Source: Candidatus Kapaibacterium thiocyanatum
GTDB lineage: Bacteria; Bacteroidota; Ignavibacteria; Kapaibacteriales; Kapaibacteriaceae
DNA length: 64,000 nucleotides
Direction of reading: 5' to 3'
Assembly (NCBI GenBank): GCA_001899175.1
Contig: MKVH01000017.1
Span: 1-64,000, forward strand
Below the pieces are notes generated by a model. It was given only the letters and a program-made list of their open reading frames with translations. It made no database searches and was not told where the DNA came from. Position 1 is the first letter of the stretch. Each line of letters starts with the position of its first letter. A program made the translations under genes and the position numbers. Below are positions 55,237 through 64,000 of this stretch, piece by piece.

Positions 55237-56210
55237 AGCAGACACTCGGTCTCGGAAAGGGAATCGGCGCGCTGATTCCGAAGGAACTCATCAAGCAGGA
55301 TCAGACGGCGCAGCAGACCATCGTCGACGAGACGGATGGCGCCGCCAACGGTATCGGCTTCATCGATATCGACAAGATCAAGCCCAATCCCTTCCAGCCC
55401 CGCGAGGAGTTCGATCCGCGCGCGCTGGAAGAACTCAAGAACTCCATCATGGTGCACGGTGTGATCACACCCATCACCGTGCGGAAGCTCTTCGACGGAT
55501 ACGAGCTGGTGAGCGGCGAGCGCCGCCTGCGTGCGTCGAAGGAAGCCGGCCTGAAGCAGATTCCGGCCTACGTGACCACCGTCAGCGGTGACGCGCAGAT
55601 GCTGGAGCTTGCCATCATCGAGAACGTCCAGCGCGAAGATCTCAACCCGCTCGAAGTGGCCCATGGATATCAGCGGCTGATCGAGGAATGCCATCTCAAG
55701 CAGGAAGACGTGGCCGTCAAGGTGGGGAAGGACAGAAGCACCGTGGCCAATCACCTCCGGCTGCTGAAACTTCCGTACGATGCACAGCAGGCCTTGCGCA
55801 ACAGGCAGATCAGCATGGGGCACGCCCGCGCCCTCTTGGCACTCTCCGACGAGTCTGCGCAGATGGCCGTCCTGCACGAGATCCGTGAACGCGATCTCAG
55901 CGTGCGCAAGACGGAAGCACTGGTGAAGGATCTCGAACTGGGCCGCAAGGACATCGCCAAGGGCGGCGACATCCGTCCGGTTCACAATAAGATCGAAGCT
56001 CGCTCTTCCACAACATCCGTAGCGGTAGGCGAGCTCGCCCACACGTTGTCCGAACTCGAGAATACGCTCAGGCACATCTTCGGCACGCAGGTCAAGGTCA
56101 AGATGAAGGGCAGCCAGGAAGGCGCCATCGAAGTGGAATTCTATTCCCTCGATGAACTCGAACGTCTGCTGGACCTTCTCTCCAACCTCGAGCGTTCGGA
56201 CAAGGCATGA
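55233..56210 (+). CDS. parB: Chromosome-partitioning protein ParB (Spo0J)
   Basis: 325 aa. The N-terminus ([20 protein letters not shown]) is the ParA-interaction segment. The CTPase/ParB core reads [20 protein letters not shown] then [20 protein letters not shown] and [20 protein letters not shown]; the central helix-turn-helix includes [19 protein letters not shown]; the C-terminal dimer domain ends the protein. ParB clamps at parS and spreads by CTP binding. Coupled to parA and, by ATGA, to the thioesterase gene. Confidence 0.96.
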   Translation: MKQTLGLGKGIGALIPKELIKQDQTAQQTIVDETDGAANGIGFIDIDKIKPNPFQPREEFDPRALEELKNSIMVHGVITPITVRKLFDGYELVSGERRLRASKEAGLKQIPAYVTTVSGDAQMLELAIIENVQREDLNPLEVAHGYQRLIEECHLKQEDVAVKVGKDRSTVANHLRLLKLPYDAQQALRNRQISMGHARALLALSDESAQMAVLHEIRERDLSVRKTEALVKDLELGRKDIAKGGDIRPVHNKIEARSSTTSVAVGELAHTLSELENTLRHIFGTQVKVKMKGSQEGAIEVEFYSLDELERLLDLLSNLERSDKA

Positions 56211-56641
56211 CGCGGCTACCGATACGGCATGGCACCACGGTCCGCGTCCGCTATGCGGATACGGACAAGATGGGAATCGTCTACAACGGTAATTACTTCA
56301 TGTTCTTCGAGATCGGTCGTACGGAGCTCCTGCGCTCGCTCGGACTGCCCTACGTGGAACTCGAGCGCGCAGGCTACCTGCTCCCGGTACTCGAAGCTCA
56401 CGCCGAATATCGTATGCCCGCGTACTACGACGACGAACTGGAGATCGTGACCACCTACGAAGACAGCCTTTCGGCAACGCTGACGATGCGATACGAGATC
56501 TTCAGAGGAACGGACGTCGTCGCCACGGGCTACACGCGTCACAGCTTCGTCCGTGCGGACGTCTGGAAGCCGACGCGCCCTCCCCGGATCTTCATCGAAG
56601 CCATAGAACGTGCACAGTTCACACCGACCGTTGCTCTATGA
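56207..56641 (+). CDS. YbgC/4-hydroxybenzoyl-CoA-type acyl-CoA thioesterase
   Basis: 144 aa single hot-dog domain. The catalytic block VRVRYADTDKMGIVYNGNYF matches the family (RYADTDxMGVVYHxNY), with the Asp of DKMG as catalytic residue; the usual His after VVY is Asn here. FFEIGRTELLRSLGLPYVEL follows as expected. YbgC enzymes hydrolyse short acyl-CoA esters; many are tied to envelope lipid metabolism. Both ends overlap neighbours by four bases, so it belongs to the parAB-porQ run. Confidence 0.87.
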   Translation: MTRLPIRHGTTVRVRYADTDKMGIVYNGNYFMFFEIGRTELLRSLGLPYVELERAGYLLPVLEAHAEYRMPAYYDDELEIVTTYEDSLSATLTMRYEIFRGTDVVATGYTRHSFVRADVWKPTRPPRIFIEAIERAQFTPTVAL

Positions 56642-57603
56642 CCCACAGAACATGTCTGCAGTGCCTTCGTGCACTTTTGATCGCAGTGGCGGTCTGTAAC
56701 GTGACCACGTCGGTGGTCCAGGCGCAACAGGCCTCCGTCTTCTCCTTCCTGCGATTCAACCTGAGCGCACGGTCGGCAGCACTGGGCGGAGCCACGAATG
56801 CCGTGACGGACGACGTGACGGCCGTCTTCCTCAACCCCGCCACCCTGCCGACGGTGGAAGGGCAGCGTGTTGCGGCCACCTTCCTCAAGCACGTCCTCGA
56901 CATCAACTCCGGATCGGCCGTCTATGCCGATCATATCGACGGCGTGGGAACGCTGGCGGCGAGTGCCGTCTTCACGTCCTATGGCTCCTTCGACCGTACC
57001 AACGGTGCCGGCGTCCGGTCGGGCACGTTCGGCGCGTCGGACGTCGCCTTCGCCCTGTCCTATGCCAACGAGATCGACACGCTGATCTCCTACGGCGTGA
57101 CGGCGAAGTTCATCTACAGCTCGCTGGACGATATGGCCGCTTCGGCCGTGGCCCTCGACGCGGGCCTGCTGTTCCAGATCCCGAAGAGCCGCACGAACGT
57201 CGGCATCTCCATCCTGCAGCTCGGTACCCAGCTCGCGACCTACGACGGTACCCGCGACAGGCTGCCGGTGGACATGCGCATCAGCGTGAACCACCGTCTG
57301 CGCGGACTGCCCCTGCTGGTGAATGCCTCGCTGAATCATCTCGCCGACGACGTCGATTCGTTCACCGACCGGTTCCTGAACTTCTCCGTCGGTGGCGAGC
57401 TCTACCTCGGCAAGGCCGTCCAGCTCCGGGTAGGCTACGACAATTCGACCCGCAATCTCAGCGGGGTGAACGTCAGCACGCAGCTCACCGGCCTGTCCGG
57501 AGGCGTCGGTATCGTCACCCCGAAGGTGAACGTCGATTATGCCGTAAGTTCGCTCGGTGCGGCGGCGCTGCTCCACAGGGTCAGCGTCGGTCTGCGCCTG
57601 TGA
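56638..57603 (+). CDS. porQ: Type IX secretion system protein PorQ-like
   Basis: 321 aa. A signal peptide ending VVQAQQ is followed by FSFLRFNLSARSAALGGATN and VFLNPATL, matching the PorQ opening (FLNLP.SAR.AALGG...NPA). The middle TSYGSFDRTNGAGVRSGTFG then ASDVAFALSYANEID also fits PorQ. The rest is amphipathic strands ending VSVGLRL, an outer-membrane barrel. PorQ takes part with PorU/V/Z in processing and attaching T9SS cargo at the cell surface. PorV is a related alternative but has a different opening. Coupled by ATGA to the thioesterase. Confidence 0.75.
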   Translation: MTHRTCLQCLRALLIAVAVCNVTTSVVQAQQASVFSFLRFNLSARSAALGGATNAVTDDVTAVFLNPATLPTVEGQRVAATFLKHVLDINSGSAVYADHIDGVGTLAASAVFTSYGSFDRTNGAGVRSGTFGASDVAFALSYANEIDTLISYGVTAKFIYSSLDDMAASAVALDAGLLFQIPKSRTNVGISILQLGTQLATYDGTRDRLPVDMRISVNHRLRGLPLLVNASLNHLADDVDSFTDRFLNFSVGGELYLGKAVQLRVGYDNSTRNLSGVNVSTQLTGLSGGVGIVTPKVNVDYAVSSLGAAALLHRVSVGLRL

Positions 57604-57640
57604 TCCATCGAAGATCATCCGTCAACCATATATCCTATCC

Positions 57641-58066
57641 ATGCGTACAGTCCTGTTTGCCGCCGCGGTCGTAGCCGCAACGACGTTCATTCCTGCCACC
57701 GTACGGGCCCAGCAGACCCAGCAGCCATCGTTGCTGCAGTCGCAGCAGGAAACCGTCATCCGTCCGAAGCTCGTCCTCGCCGACGTCCGTGCCGTAAGTT
57801 CCTTCCTGGGTGGTGTGGAAATACGGGGCAACGAAGTGGATGCGTATCTTGACGTCAAGCATGCGCTGACGACGGCCGTCGATGCAGCGACGAAGGCCGG
57901 GAAGAAGGACGACGACATGATCGTGGTCGATATGCGTCTCGACGTAGCGCAGAATTTCTACGTCCTCATGCAACGGGCAACGCTCAAGGCTGCGGAAGCC
58001 GAGAAGTTCAAGCAGATCATCGGCGCCGTACAGGAAGCCGCGAAGGAAGTACAGAACAGGAAGTAA
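57641..58066 (+). CDS. Small exported protein of unknown function
   Basis: 141 aa beginning MRTVLFAAAVVAATTFIPAT with a cleavage site near VRAQQ. The mature part is Gln-rich at first (TQQPSLLQSQQETVIRPKLV), then holds LADVRAVSSFLGGVEIRGNE and a C-terminal helix-rich segment (LKAAEAEKFKQIIGAVQEAA then KEVQNRK). I recognise no family. Its position between porQ and a histidine kinase, with a 38-base gap before and 5 bases after, suggests an operon with the kinase. Confidence 0.6.
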   Translation: MRTVLFAAAVVAATTFIPATVRAQQTQQPSLLQSQQETVIRPKLVLADVRAVSSFLGGVEIRGNEVDAYLDVKHALTTAVDAATKAGKKDDDMIVVDMRLDVAQNFYVLMQRATLKAAEAEKFKQIIGAVQEAAKEVQNRK

Positions 58067-58071
58067 CTCCG

Positions 58072-60000
58072 GTGAACATAGTAACGGCAACGGTAGCGAC
58101 GGTTCCATCACGGATTCTGGCAGAGGCCGACGAGCTTCTTCGGAAGAATCCGCGCGGAGCCGCGAAACTCCTGGTGCCGTATCTCGATGGTCCCGGACGG
58201 AACGACGAATCGGTGATACATGCGCTGCTGCTCGGCGCACGCGCCCACATCTACATCGGAACACTCGACGAAGGCAACGTCCTGGCCGAACGCGCACGCC
58301 GTCTGGCCCATGACATGGCATTGCCCATCCTGGAAGGGCTGGCATACAACGAACTCGGCATCCTGTGCTTCGTGGCTGCGGATTACGACGGTGCCATGGC
58401 GGCATACGAGAAGGCCCTGCAGTTCCTCGAAGGATCCGACGAGGAAACGGGGCTGATGAAGGTCCGCCTGAACATGGCGAACGTCTATCACCGGCGCACC
58501 GACTTCATCAAGTCCGTCACCCTGTACGAACAGGTCCTGGCCTCGGCACAGAAACTCGGCGACGAACAGATGCAGGCCAAGGTCATGCACAACATGGCCA
58601 GCTTCTACGAGCACTTCCTGAACGATACCGAAGCGGGGATCGCCTTCTTCCGGAAATCCATCGAACTCTATCAGCGGGCCGGAGACGTCGTAGGCCTGTC
58701 CAAGGCCTATGCCAACCTCTCCTCGCAGTACCGCACGGCAGGGGACAATGACAAGGCGATGGAACTGCTCGAACAGTCGCTCGCGATGCGCAAGGACGAA
58801 GGCGAGCCGGACGAGATCATGCAGTGGTACAACCGCTACATCCAGTGTCTGCTCTACGGCGGCGAGATAGCCCGGGCACGGGTCCTCGTCAATGACGTCC
58901 TTCAGCGTCCTCATGCCCAGACGGACTCGGCCGGCGCCGTCTATGCACGTCTGGCCAACATGTACGTCCACTACTTCGAAGGCAACATCAAGGATGCCTA
59001 CGAAATCGGACTGCGGGAACTGGTATGGCTAGAGGAACACGACATCGGCGACGTAGCGGTCGAAGTACGCGAAACGCTGGCCCAGATGCTCGACGAAGCC
59101 GGTGAGACGGCGCTGGCGCTGGACATGTACAAACGGGTCCTGGAAGACAGGATGCGGTTGTCCAGTGCCCGTGCGGAAACACGGCTGCTCTACATGAAGG
59201 CACGCTTCGATACGGATCAGGCCGCGGCCCGCGCCGAGATCGAACGCCTCCGTAACGTGGAACTCGCAAGCGCCGTACGACGCCTGGAAGAAAGCAACAG
59301 GGAGAAGTCCGAATACCTGGCCTTCATGGCGCACGAGCTCAAGGGACCGCTCAGTACCATCCGCCTCATCGCATCGCTGTTGTCGGACAACGTCGACCTT
59401 TCCGACGAGCATCGCCAGGACTTCAACAAGCACATCCTGCAGATCTCGTCGCGGATGTTCGATATGATCAACACCCTGCTCGATCGTGCACGGACCCAGC
59501 ATCCGGACGCCGAAGACGTCGGCGTGGTGGATGCCCTCATGGTGTGGCAGCACGTCCTGAAATCATGGCATCTGCGCGCTGCGGAGAAGGGAATCGTCCT
59601 GCGCGTCGCAGCGGACAGGACGACCTATCCCGTCAGGATCACGGAACAGGTCCTGGTCTCCATCATCGAGAACCTCGTATCGAATGCCGTCAAGTTCTCA
59701 CCGGCATCGACCACCGTCGATGTCGATATCAGGACGACGACCCACCGGAACGACTCGGCCTGCCTGCGCCTGAGCGTCAGGGATCAGGGACCCGGTCTCA
59801 CGAAGGAAGACCTCGGCCGGCTCTTCGAACCTTTCCGGCAGCTTTCGTCGAAACCCACCCGGGGCGAGGACAGCTCAGGGCTCGGCCTTTACATCATCAA
59901 GCGCGACATCGAACGTATCGGCGGCTTCATCACCTGCGAAAGCACTGCGGGCGAGGGCGCGACCTTCATCGTCGACCTCCCGCTGGAAGCGGCGGCGTAA
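58072..60000 (+). CDS. Cytoplasmic TPR-sensor histidine kinase
   Basis: 642 aa from a GTG at 58072. The first 400 residues are TPR repeats (LAYNELGILCFVAADYDGAM, YANLSSQYRTAGDNDKAMEL). No signal or membrane segment is seen. A coiled linker leads to a HisKA domain with phospho-acceptor His421 (FMAHELKGPLSTI), then HATPase_c boxes: N IIENLVSNAVKFSP, G1 DQGPGLTKEDL, F LFEPFRQ, G2 GLGLYIIK. No response regulator adjoins it; the orphan OmpR-type regulator at 24051 is in the window but 34 kb away. A link to the T9SS genes upstream is possible by position only. Confidence 0.88.
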   Translation: MNIVTATVATVPSRILAEADELLRKNPRGAAKLLVPYLDGPGRNDESVIHALLLGARAHIYIGTLDEGNVLAERARRLAHDMALPILEGLAYNELGILCFVAADYDGAMAAYEKALQFLEGSDEETGLMKVRLNMANVYHRRTDFIKSVTLYEQVLASAQKLGDEQMQAKVMHNMASFYEHFLNDTEAGIAFFRKSIELYQRAGDVVGLSKAYANLSSQYRTAGDNDKAMELLEQSLAMRKDEGEPDEIMQWYNRYIQCLLYGGEIARARVLVNDVLQRPHAQTDSAGAVYARLANMYVHYFEGNIKDAYEIGLRELVWLEEHDIGDVAVEVRETLAQMLDEAGETALALDMYKRVLEDRMRLSSARAETRLLYMKARFDTDQAAARAEIERLRNVELASAVRRLEESNREKSEYLAFMAHELKGPLSTIRLIASLLSDNVDLSDEHRQDFNKHILQISSRMFDMINTLLDRARTQHPDAEDVGVVDALMVWQHVLKSWHLRAAEKGIVLRVAADRTTYPVRITEQVLVSIIENLVSNAVKFSPASTTVDVDIRTTTHRNDSACLRLSVRDQGPGLTKEDLGRLFEPFRQLSSKPTRGEDSSGLGLYIIKRDIERIGGFITCESTAGEGATFIVDLPLEAAA

Positions 60001-60566
60001 CGGAATTCCGTTCGAGGGGATCGTCGTATCGTCCATGGTCGTGAGATGTCCCGATCTTCACGGCCCGGTCCATGACGTCCTTCACCCGTCGTGGATCATC
60101 CCCCGTCCATGACCCGAACCCCGGGACCGCACTACGGCATTTGTCACCCCGCGTCGCTGCCAGGTTGCGGTGCATCCCGGCGAAGGGAACGCCATCCCGG
60201 ACCGTCCGCCAGCCCAGTAATCGTGCCGTACCGCGACGGATGCGGAACGTTGCATCCGTCCGCCTGATTACCCATCCGTTACGCGGTTGCCGGTCAACAG
60301 ATGTCATGGTGTGGACAAGTATCGGTTGGTTTGTCATAGTCTCCGGTGATAACATCGCAGCCGATCGGTGCATGTGTGTGGCGGTCCGGCTAGGTGCCGG
60401 ACACAGTGCAGGCGGACCCATTCCCGTCCGAGACAGGGTTGTGCAGGTTGATCAAGGAGTCGTGCATGTCGCACGGACGATCGTCGCTCGATGAGCGCAC
60501 GAACGTCCGGTCCTGCCGCGCGCCACATCCCGTGCATCGCAACTATCGATACTACCGGAGTCTCCC
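60001..60566. other. Intergenic stretch without a convincing gene
   Basis: Short open frames exist on both strands but read as Arg/Pro/Ser-rich nonsense and lack ribosome sites. The left edge has a perfect 14-bp palindrome, AACGGAATTCCGTT at 59999-60012, that includes the last two bases of the kinase stop. No tRNA, riboswitch or terminator with a U-tract was recognised. The last 20 bases hold GGAG, the ribosome site of the next gene. Confidence 0.45.
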
Positions 60567-61445
60567 ATGATTCGTCTACAGGGGTGGGTCGTCGTCGCGA
60601 TCGTGATGATGTGTGCGGCCGTCATGCCTTCATATGCGCAGGACGGCGACGTCGTGCGCCGCAGTGTCGTCCTCGGCACGGAGGACTTCGATGCCGACGG
60701 TTTTCCGGACGTCGTGACGGCGACCGTCCGTGAGGATGCCGCAACGGGCAGACGCTATCGCGGCGTGAATCTCGCCGCCATCCTCTGGGGCTACGACCGG
60801 GACGACAAGAACGCCGTGGCCGACACGACCATCCTGGACGTGACGCTGAATGGCGGGGAGTCCATGGACGCCTATCTCTACGACACGGACAAGGACGGCA
60901 TCCGCGACATCGTCGTCTATGCGTCGAAGAAGCGCGATGACGGCGGTACGGCTCGCAGACGCTACGTCATCCGTCCGGATGCGGACATGAAGGCGCAGAA
61001 CGCGCTCGCGTTCCGGGGGGCCAGCATGCGCAGTCAGGCCGCCGCATGGCTTGCGGACATGGATGCCGCCGATACGACGCAGTCGCGGAAGATCAAGGGG
61101 ACGGGCTATACGGTGACGCCGCTCAATCACCGCCCGCGCAGCGAGAAACGTGCGCCTCGTCCTGCCGATACGATCCTGGTGAAGACGCCGGGCGCGATGC
61201 TCACGCTGGCGCCGAACCCTGCGGTGAACGAGGTGAGGATACATCTGCGGGCGGACGGGCTGACGTCGCCGGTGCTGAGGATCATGGACAATGCGGGGCG
61301 CCTCGTGATGAGCCGCCGTATGGATGGGGACGATGCCGCGGCGATGACGATCGATATCCGGAGTCTTTCCTCCGGAAGCTATGTGGTGAAGATCGTCGAT
61401 GGAGCACGTACGATTGCCGAATCCCTTCTCGTGGTGCAGCGATGA
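60567..61445 (+). CDS. Secreted T9SS cargo protein with Ca-binding-like loops
   Basis: 292 aa; GGAG lies six bases before the ATG. A signal peptide (MIRLQGWVVVAIVMMCAAVM) precedes repeats with Asp-rich loops such as DFDADGFPDVVTATV and DTDKDGIRDIVVYASKKRDD, like FG-GAP or dockerin-type calcium loops. The last 85 residues form a type A T9SS sorting domain (LTLAPNPAVNEVRIHLRADG ... LRIMDNAGRLVMSRRMDGDD ... SLSSGSYVVKI), ending SLLVVQR. It is therefore expected to leave through SprA. Function unknown. Confidence 0.8.
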   Translation: MIRLQGWVVVAIVMMCAAVMPSYAQDGDVVRRSVVLGTEDFDADGFPDVVTATVREDAATGRRYRGVNLAAILWGYDRDDKNAVADTTILDVTLNGGESMDAYLYDTDKDGIRDIVVYASKKRDDGGTARRRYVIRPDADMKAQNALAFRGASMRSQAAAWLADMDAADTTQSRKIKGTGYTVTPLNHRPRSEKRAPRPADTILVKTPGAMLTLAPNPAVNEVRIHLRADGLTSPVLRIMDNAGRLVMSRRMDGDDAAAMTIDIRSLSSGSYVVKIVDGARTIAESLLVVQR

Positions 61446-61498
61446 TGCCTACACGAGTGCCTTCACCCATGCCGACATCCTTCGTTCCGGAGTTCACG

Positions 61499-64000
61499 AT
61501 GATGCGCCGTTTCCTTCTCGTCATGATGATCGTCGTCACCGGTATCGGTGCGGCGCCTTCGGATGCCGCAGCACAGACCGGCCTCAATGCGATGACGGGG
61601 GAGATGACCTACGTCTATCCCATCACGAGCACGACCGTCAATACCGCGCCGGTCGACGTCCATCTCGCATGGCTTCCGAGCCTCGAACAGGTCTGCTATA
61701 CCGAGCAGACCTTCACCTTCGGCGTCAACAATCCGCCGCTCACGACCGGCTACAATACCTGGACGTCGGCGATGCGCCATCACGGCGGCTGGGCCATCTG
61801 CGTCAACGGCTTCGTCGTCCAGCTCTTTAACTATGTCCAGAAATACGACTCCCCGTCGAGGACCTATACACCCGAGCCCGAAGATTCCTCCCGTAACTGG
61901 CTGACGGTCGGATACGACGTCTGCAATCGCATGACGACGCTGACCGAACTTGCGGAGCCCGACGTCATCAAGCTCCTTCAGGCCGACGGCTCCGTCCTCG
62001 AACTGCGCAATGCCATCCCGCACGATGCCGTGGCCGACGAAGAGGATCGCTACGTCGGTTGGTACTACGTCAACGGCGTGAACACCAATGCCTTCGCCGT
62101 CGTCGAGTACGACGACACCTACTATCCGACGTGGATACAGGACCTCATGGTCGGACGCAAGACGACGTACGTCAGCGAGTGGGCCGTGCGGCCCCGCGTC
62201 GTCCGCTACTACGCCGGTGACGGCCTCGAATACGTCTTCCGCGAGATCGTCCTGCCCTATGGCCGTAATCAACTGACGAACGGATCCGGTGACTCGCTCT
62301 TCGGCGTGATGCCGACGGTCTTCTATCTCGAAGAGATCAATCGCGACAACGTCAACATCCTCACGCTCAAGCGATCGAAGCACTATCCCTCGGCCACCGA
62401 TCACGACCTGTCGCCGGGCCGCGCCCTCGTCGAGGAATTCCACGGTCACCGCATCTCCTACGAGAACAACTTCGTCACGATTGAAGCCGAAGGCCATACG
62501 CACCGTCTGCTCATGACGGACCAGTTCACGGTGCCGGTGAACGACATCAACGGAGCGACGAGCTATCTGGACGACGAGGCGAATACGACGCTCTGGGCCG
62601 ACTTCGGCTCGCGCACACGCTCCTTCCACAGCGAGGACCGCCAGGAGTGGGTCAATGCGGCCCGGATGATGATCCGTGCCATCGTCCAGCCCAACGGCGA
62701 AGTCACGAAGGTCGCCTACGAGAAGTTCGAACGCAACTCGCCGTGGTCGTGGTGGAGCGGCTTCCGGCCGAACAAGGTCACGACGCGCCAGGAGATCACC
62801 GACATCGAATACTGGGACCCCGATCCCGTCATCGGCTATCCTACGGGACACTACGAGACATGGTATCTCGAGGAAGCCCGACGCAACGTCCAGCCCAACG
62901 TCAACAGCGTCGTCAAGAGCATGACGCTGTCCACGAACCATAGCACGCCGAAGGAGCTTCGCCGTACGCTGTTCGACTGGTACAATCCCTATGCGTCGAC
63001 GGATACGGGATGGTATGCGACGTCGATCCGTATCGAGGACCGTACGCTCCTGACGAATCAGTTGCGGCAGAAGACGCTCAACTACTGGGCATGGAAGAGC
63101 GCTACCGCATCCATCGACGGTGCCCTCGACAAGCAGATCTATCGCTACCTGCGCAATTCCTTCGACACGACGGGCGACGTCATGACGACGGTCTACCGGA
63201 AGGAAGAACCCATCGGCGGTGGCGCGAACATGTTCTTCTACCTGACGGAGAACACGACGTGGGTGCGGGACGGACTCGCCAATGCGGACCTGCAGACGGC
63301 GCACAGCACCTATGCCTATACCTTCGCGGACTACTACGACATGACGCACGCGACGTTCGGCAATCCGTCGGCAGCGATGAAGGCCGCCTACGGACGCGGA
63401 CTCTCGACCATCACGCAGGAGATCTACGAGCCGACGTCGACGACGAACGTCTTCCGTACGATCGAGACGTCGCTGGCCACGAACATGCTCTATGGCGCAA
63501 CGACGTGTACGTACGACGATACGACCCTGGCCGAATCCGCCACACGCCGTGCCCTCGACGCACTGCGGAACGGGTCGGGTGCGATCTCGAACTTCTCTCC
63601 CGTTCTCGACGTCAATCCGTTCTACTTCTATCATTCGTTCCGGCTCTGTCCCATCTGGGGACTGCCGTCCTCCATCTCCATCGAGAACCAGCTCGGCCAC
63701 TTCATCGGCGGCAGGGAGGTCACGTATCAGACGAGCGGTGTCTGCAACCTGCTCGTACTCGCACACCGCGGGTCGGCAACGAGCCTGAAGACGTACGGTC
63801 AGTCCGACGCCGGAGGACTCAAGGCCTCCGCGCCGTATACGACGCAGACCATCGCCTACACGAACGGTACGCGGGCCCGCCTGCCGCGCCTCTTCGAGGA
63901 TCAGCAGGGGTCGGTGATCATGCTCGCCTACAAGTCCGGTGGTGCGCCCAGTGCGACCCGTACCGACAACGCAGGTGTGTCGAGTTTCGGTCTCGCCATC
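61499..64000 (+). CDS. Very large secreted protein, N-terminal 834 aa (partial)
   Basis: Open from the ATG at 61499 (a second, in frame, at 61502) to the last base of the window with no stop. GGAG lies seven bases upstream. MMRRFLLVMMIVVTGIGAAP then SDAAAQ is a signal peptide. The mature part is rich in Tyr, Thr, Asn and Trp (LNAMTGEMTYVYPITSTTVN, WAVRPRVVRYYAGDGLEYVF, EEFHGHRISYENNFVTIEAE), without recognisable repeats in this part. The style recalls the N-terminal cage of Rhs/YD-repeat proteins, but I saw no YD repeats. Since it follows a T9SS cargo gene by 53 bases, it may be another T9SS substrate; its C-terminus is outside the window. Confidence 0.7.
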   Translation, partial: MMRRFLLVMMIVVTGIGAAPSDAAAQTGLNAMTGEMTYVYPITSTTVNTAPVDVHLAWLPSLEQVCYTEQTFTFGVNNPPLTTGYNTWTSAMRHHGGWAICVNGFVVQLFNYVQKYDSPSRTYTPEPEDSSRNWLTVGYDVCNRMTTLTELAEPDVIKLLQADGSVLELRNAIPHDAVADEEDRYVGWYYVNGVNTNAFAVVEYDDTYYPTWIQDLMVGRKTTYVSEWAVRPRVVRYYAGDGLEYVFREIVLPYGRNQLTNGSGDSLFGVMPTVFYLEEINRDNVNILTLKRSKHYPSATDHDLSPGRALVEEFHGHRISYENNFVTIEAEGHTHRLLMTDQFTVPVNDINGATSYLDDEANTTLWADFGSRTRSFHSEDRQEWVNAARMMIRAIVQPNGEVTKVAYEKFERNSPWSWWSGFRPNKVTTRQEITDIEYWDPDPVIGYPTGHYETWYLEEARRNVQPNVNSVVKSMTLSTNHSTPKELRRTLFDWYNPYASTDTGWYATSIRIEDRTLLTNQLRQKTLNYWAWKSATASIDGALDKQIYRYLRNSFDTTGDVMTTVYRKEEPIGGGANMFFYLTENTTWVRDGLANADLQTAHSTYAYTFADYYDMTHATFGNPSAAMKAAYGRGLSTITQEIYEPTSTTNVFRTIETSLATNMLYGATTCTYDDTTLAESATRRALDALRNGSGAISNFSPVLDVNPFYFYHSFRLCPIWGLPSSISIENQLGHFIGGREVTYQTSGVCNLLVLAHRGSATSLKTYGQSDAGGLKASAPYTTQTIAYTNGTRARLPRLFEDQQGSVIMLAYKSGGAPSATRTDNAGVSSFGLAI

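Noticed and set aside
60072-60494. 140-codon plus-strand frame in the 566-base gap
   Set aside because: Composition is Arg/Val/Pro-rich without domain or signal pattern, no ribosome site; overlapping minus frames look equally random.
61463-63766. 767-codon minus-strand frame at the window end
   Set aside because: The plus-strand frame from 61499 has a signal peptide and ribosome site and stays open to the edge; the minus frame lacks both.

Overview
The window is about 60% G+C, almost wall-to-wall coding DNA from the Bacteroidota/Chlorobiota side of the tree. It most resembles the Ignavibacteria/Kapabacteria group. The reasons are a full-length SprA and a PorQ-like protein of the type IX secretion system (T9SS), C-terminal T9SS-type sorting tails, a DUF3822-like gene beside rsmD and coaD, 'PNGGE' and choice-of-anchor domains, and several promoters of the Bacteroidota form TTTG-N19/20-TAnnTTTG. 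The taxonomic call is inference from gene content; no marker was searched.

Layout. 1-74: tail of a T9SS cargo protein, then a structured gene-free stretch. 520-1410 (-): trhO. 1509-8002 (+): an envelope operon (giant TPR protein, outer-membrane barrel, SPOR protein, TonB-like protein, 58-aa membrane protein), followed by ugd. 9392-13066 (-): VWA protein, MoxR ATPase and a TrmN6-like methyltransferase. 13142-17487 (+): uvrC, a divergent GH13-like protein and a small secreted protein. 17491-24011 (-): a 1277-aa VWA/propeller/barrel protein, a DNA polymerase III delta'-like subunit and a GT-C membrane protein. 24051-25110 (+): an OmpR-type regulator and a MazG-like pyrophosphohydrolase. 25346-27438 (+): an A+T-richer three-gene island encoding a small two-Cys exported protein, a lipoprotein and a CxxC thioredoxin-like protein. 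27568-30306 (-): rpmG and lon. 30446-31707 (+): infC-rpmI-rplT. 31933-37536 and on to 38072 (+): ABC-F ATPase, pheS, lolD-like, small membrane protein, hslV, hslU and a redoxin.

38059-47275 (-): rimO, coaD, rsmD, DUF3822-like, a helix-hairpin-helix protein, dnaJ, grpE, hrcA, and a glycoside-hydrolase-2-like protein fused to a membrane domain. 47495-60000 (+): sprA, parA, parB, a YbgC-type thioesterase, porQ, a small secreted protein and a TPR histidine kinase. 60567-64000 (+): a T9SS-tailed secreted protein and a very large secreted protein that runs off the window.

How the parts work together. Housekeeping blocks cover translation, protein quality control (lon, hslVU, dnaJ-grpE-hrcA), repair and chromosome partition. 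They are interleaved with envelope biogenesis and T9SS genes. Many start/stop codons overlap by one or four bases, so several runs are probably co-transcribed. The most unusual items are the small-protein/lipoprotein/thioredoxin island, two carbohydrate-enzyme homologues with degenerate active sites (one welded to a membrane domain), the VWA-propeller-barrel protein, a structured leader before the ABC-F gene, and an infC whose best-placed start codon is AUA. No insertion sequence, CRISPR array, tRNA or rRNA gene was seen.
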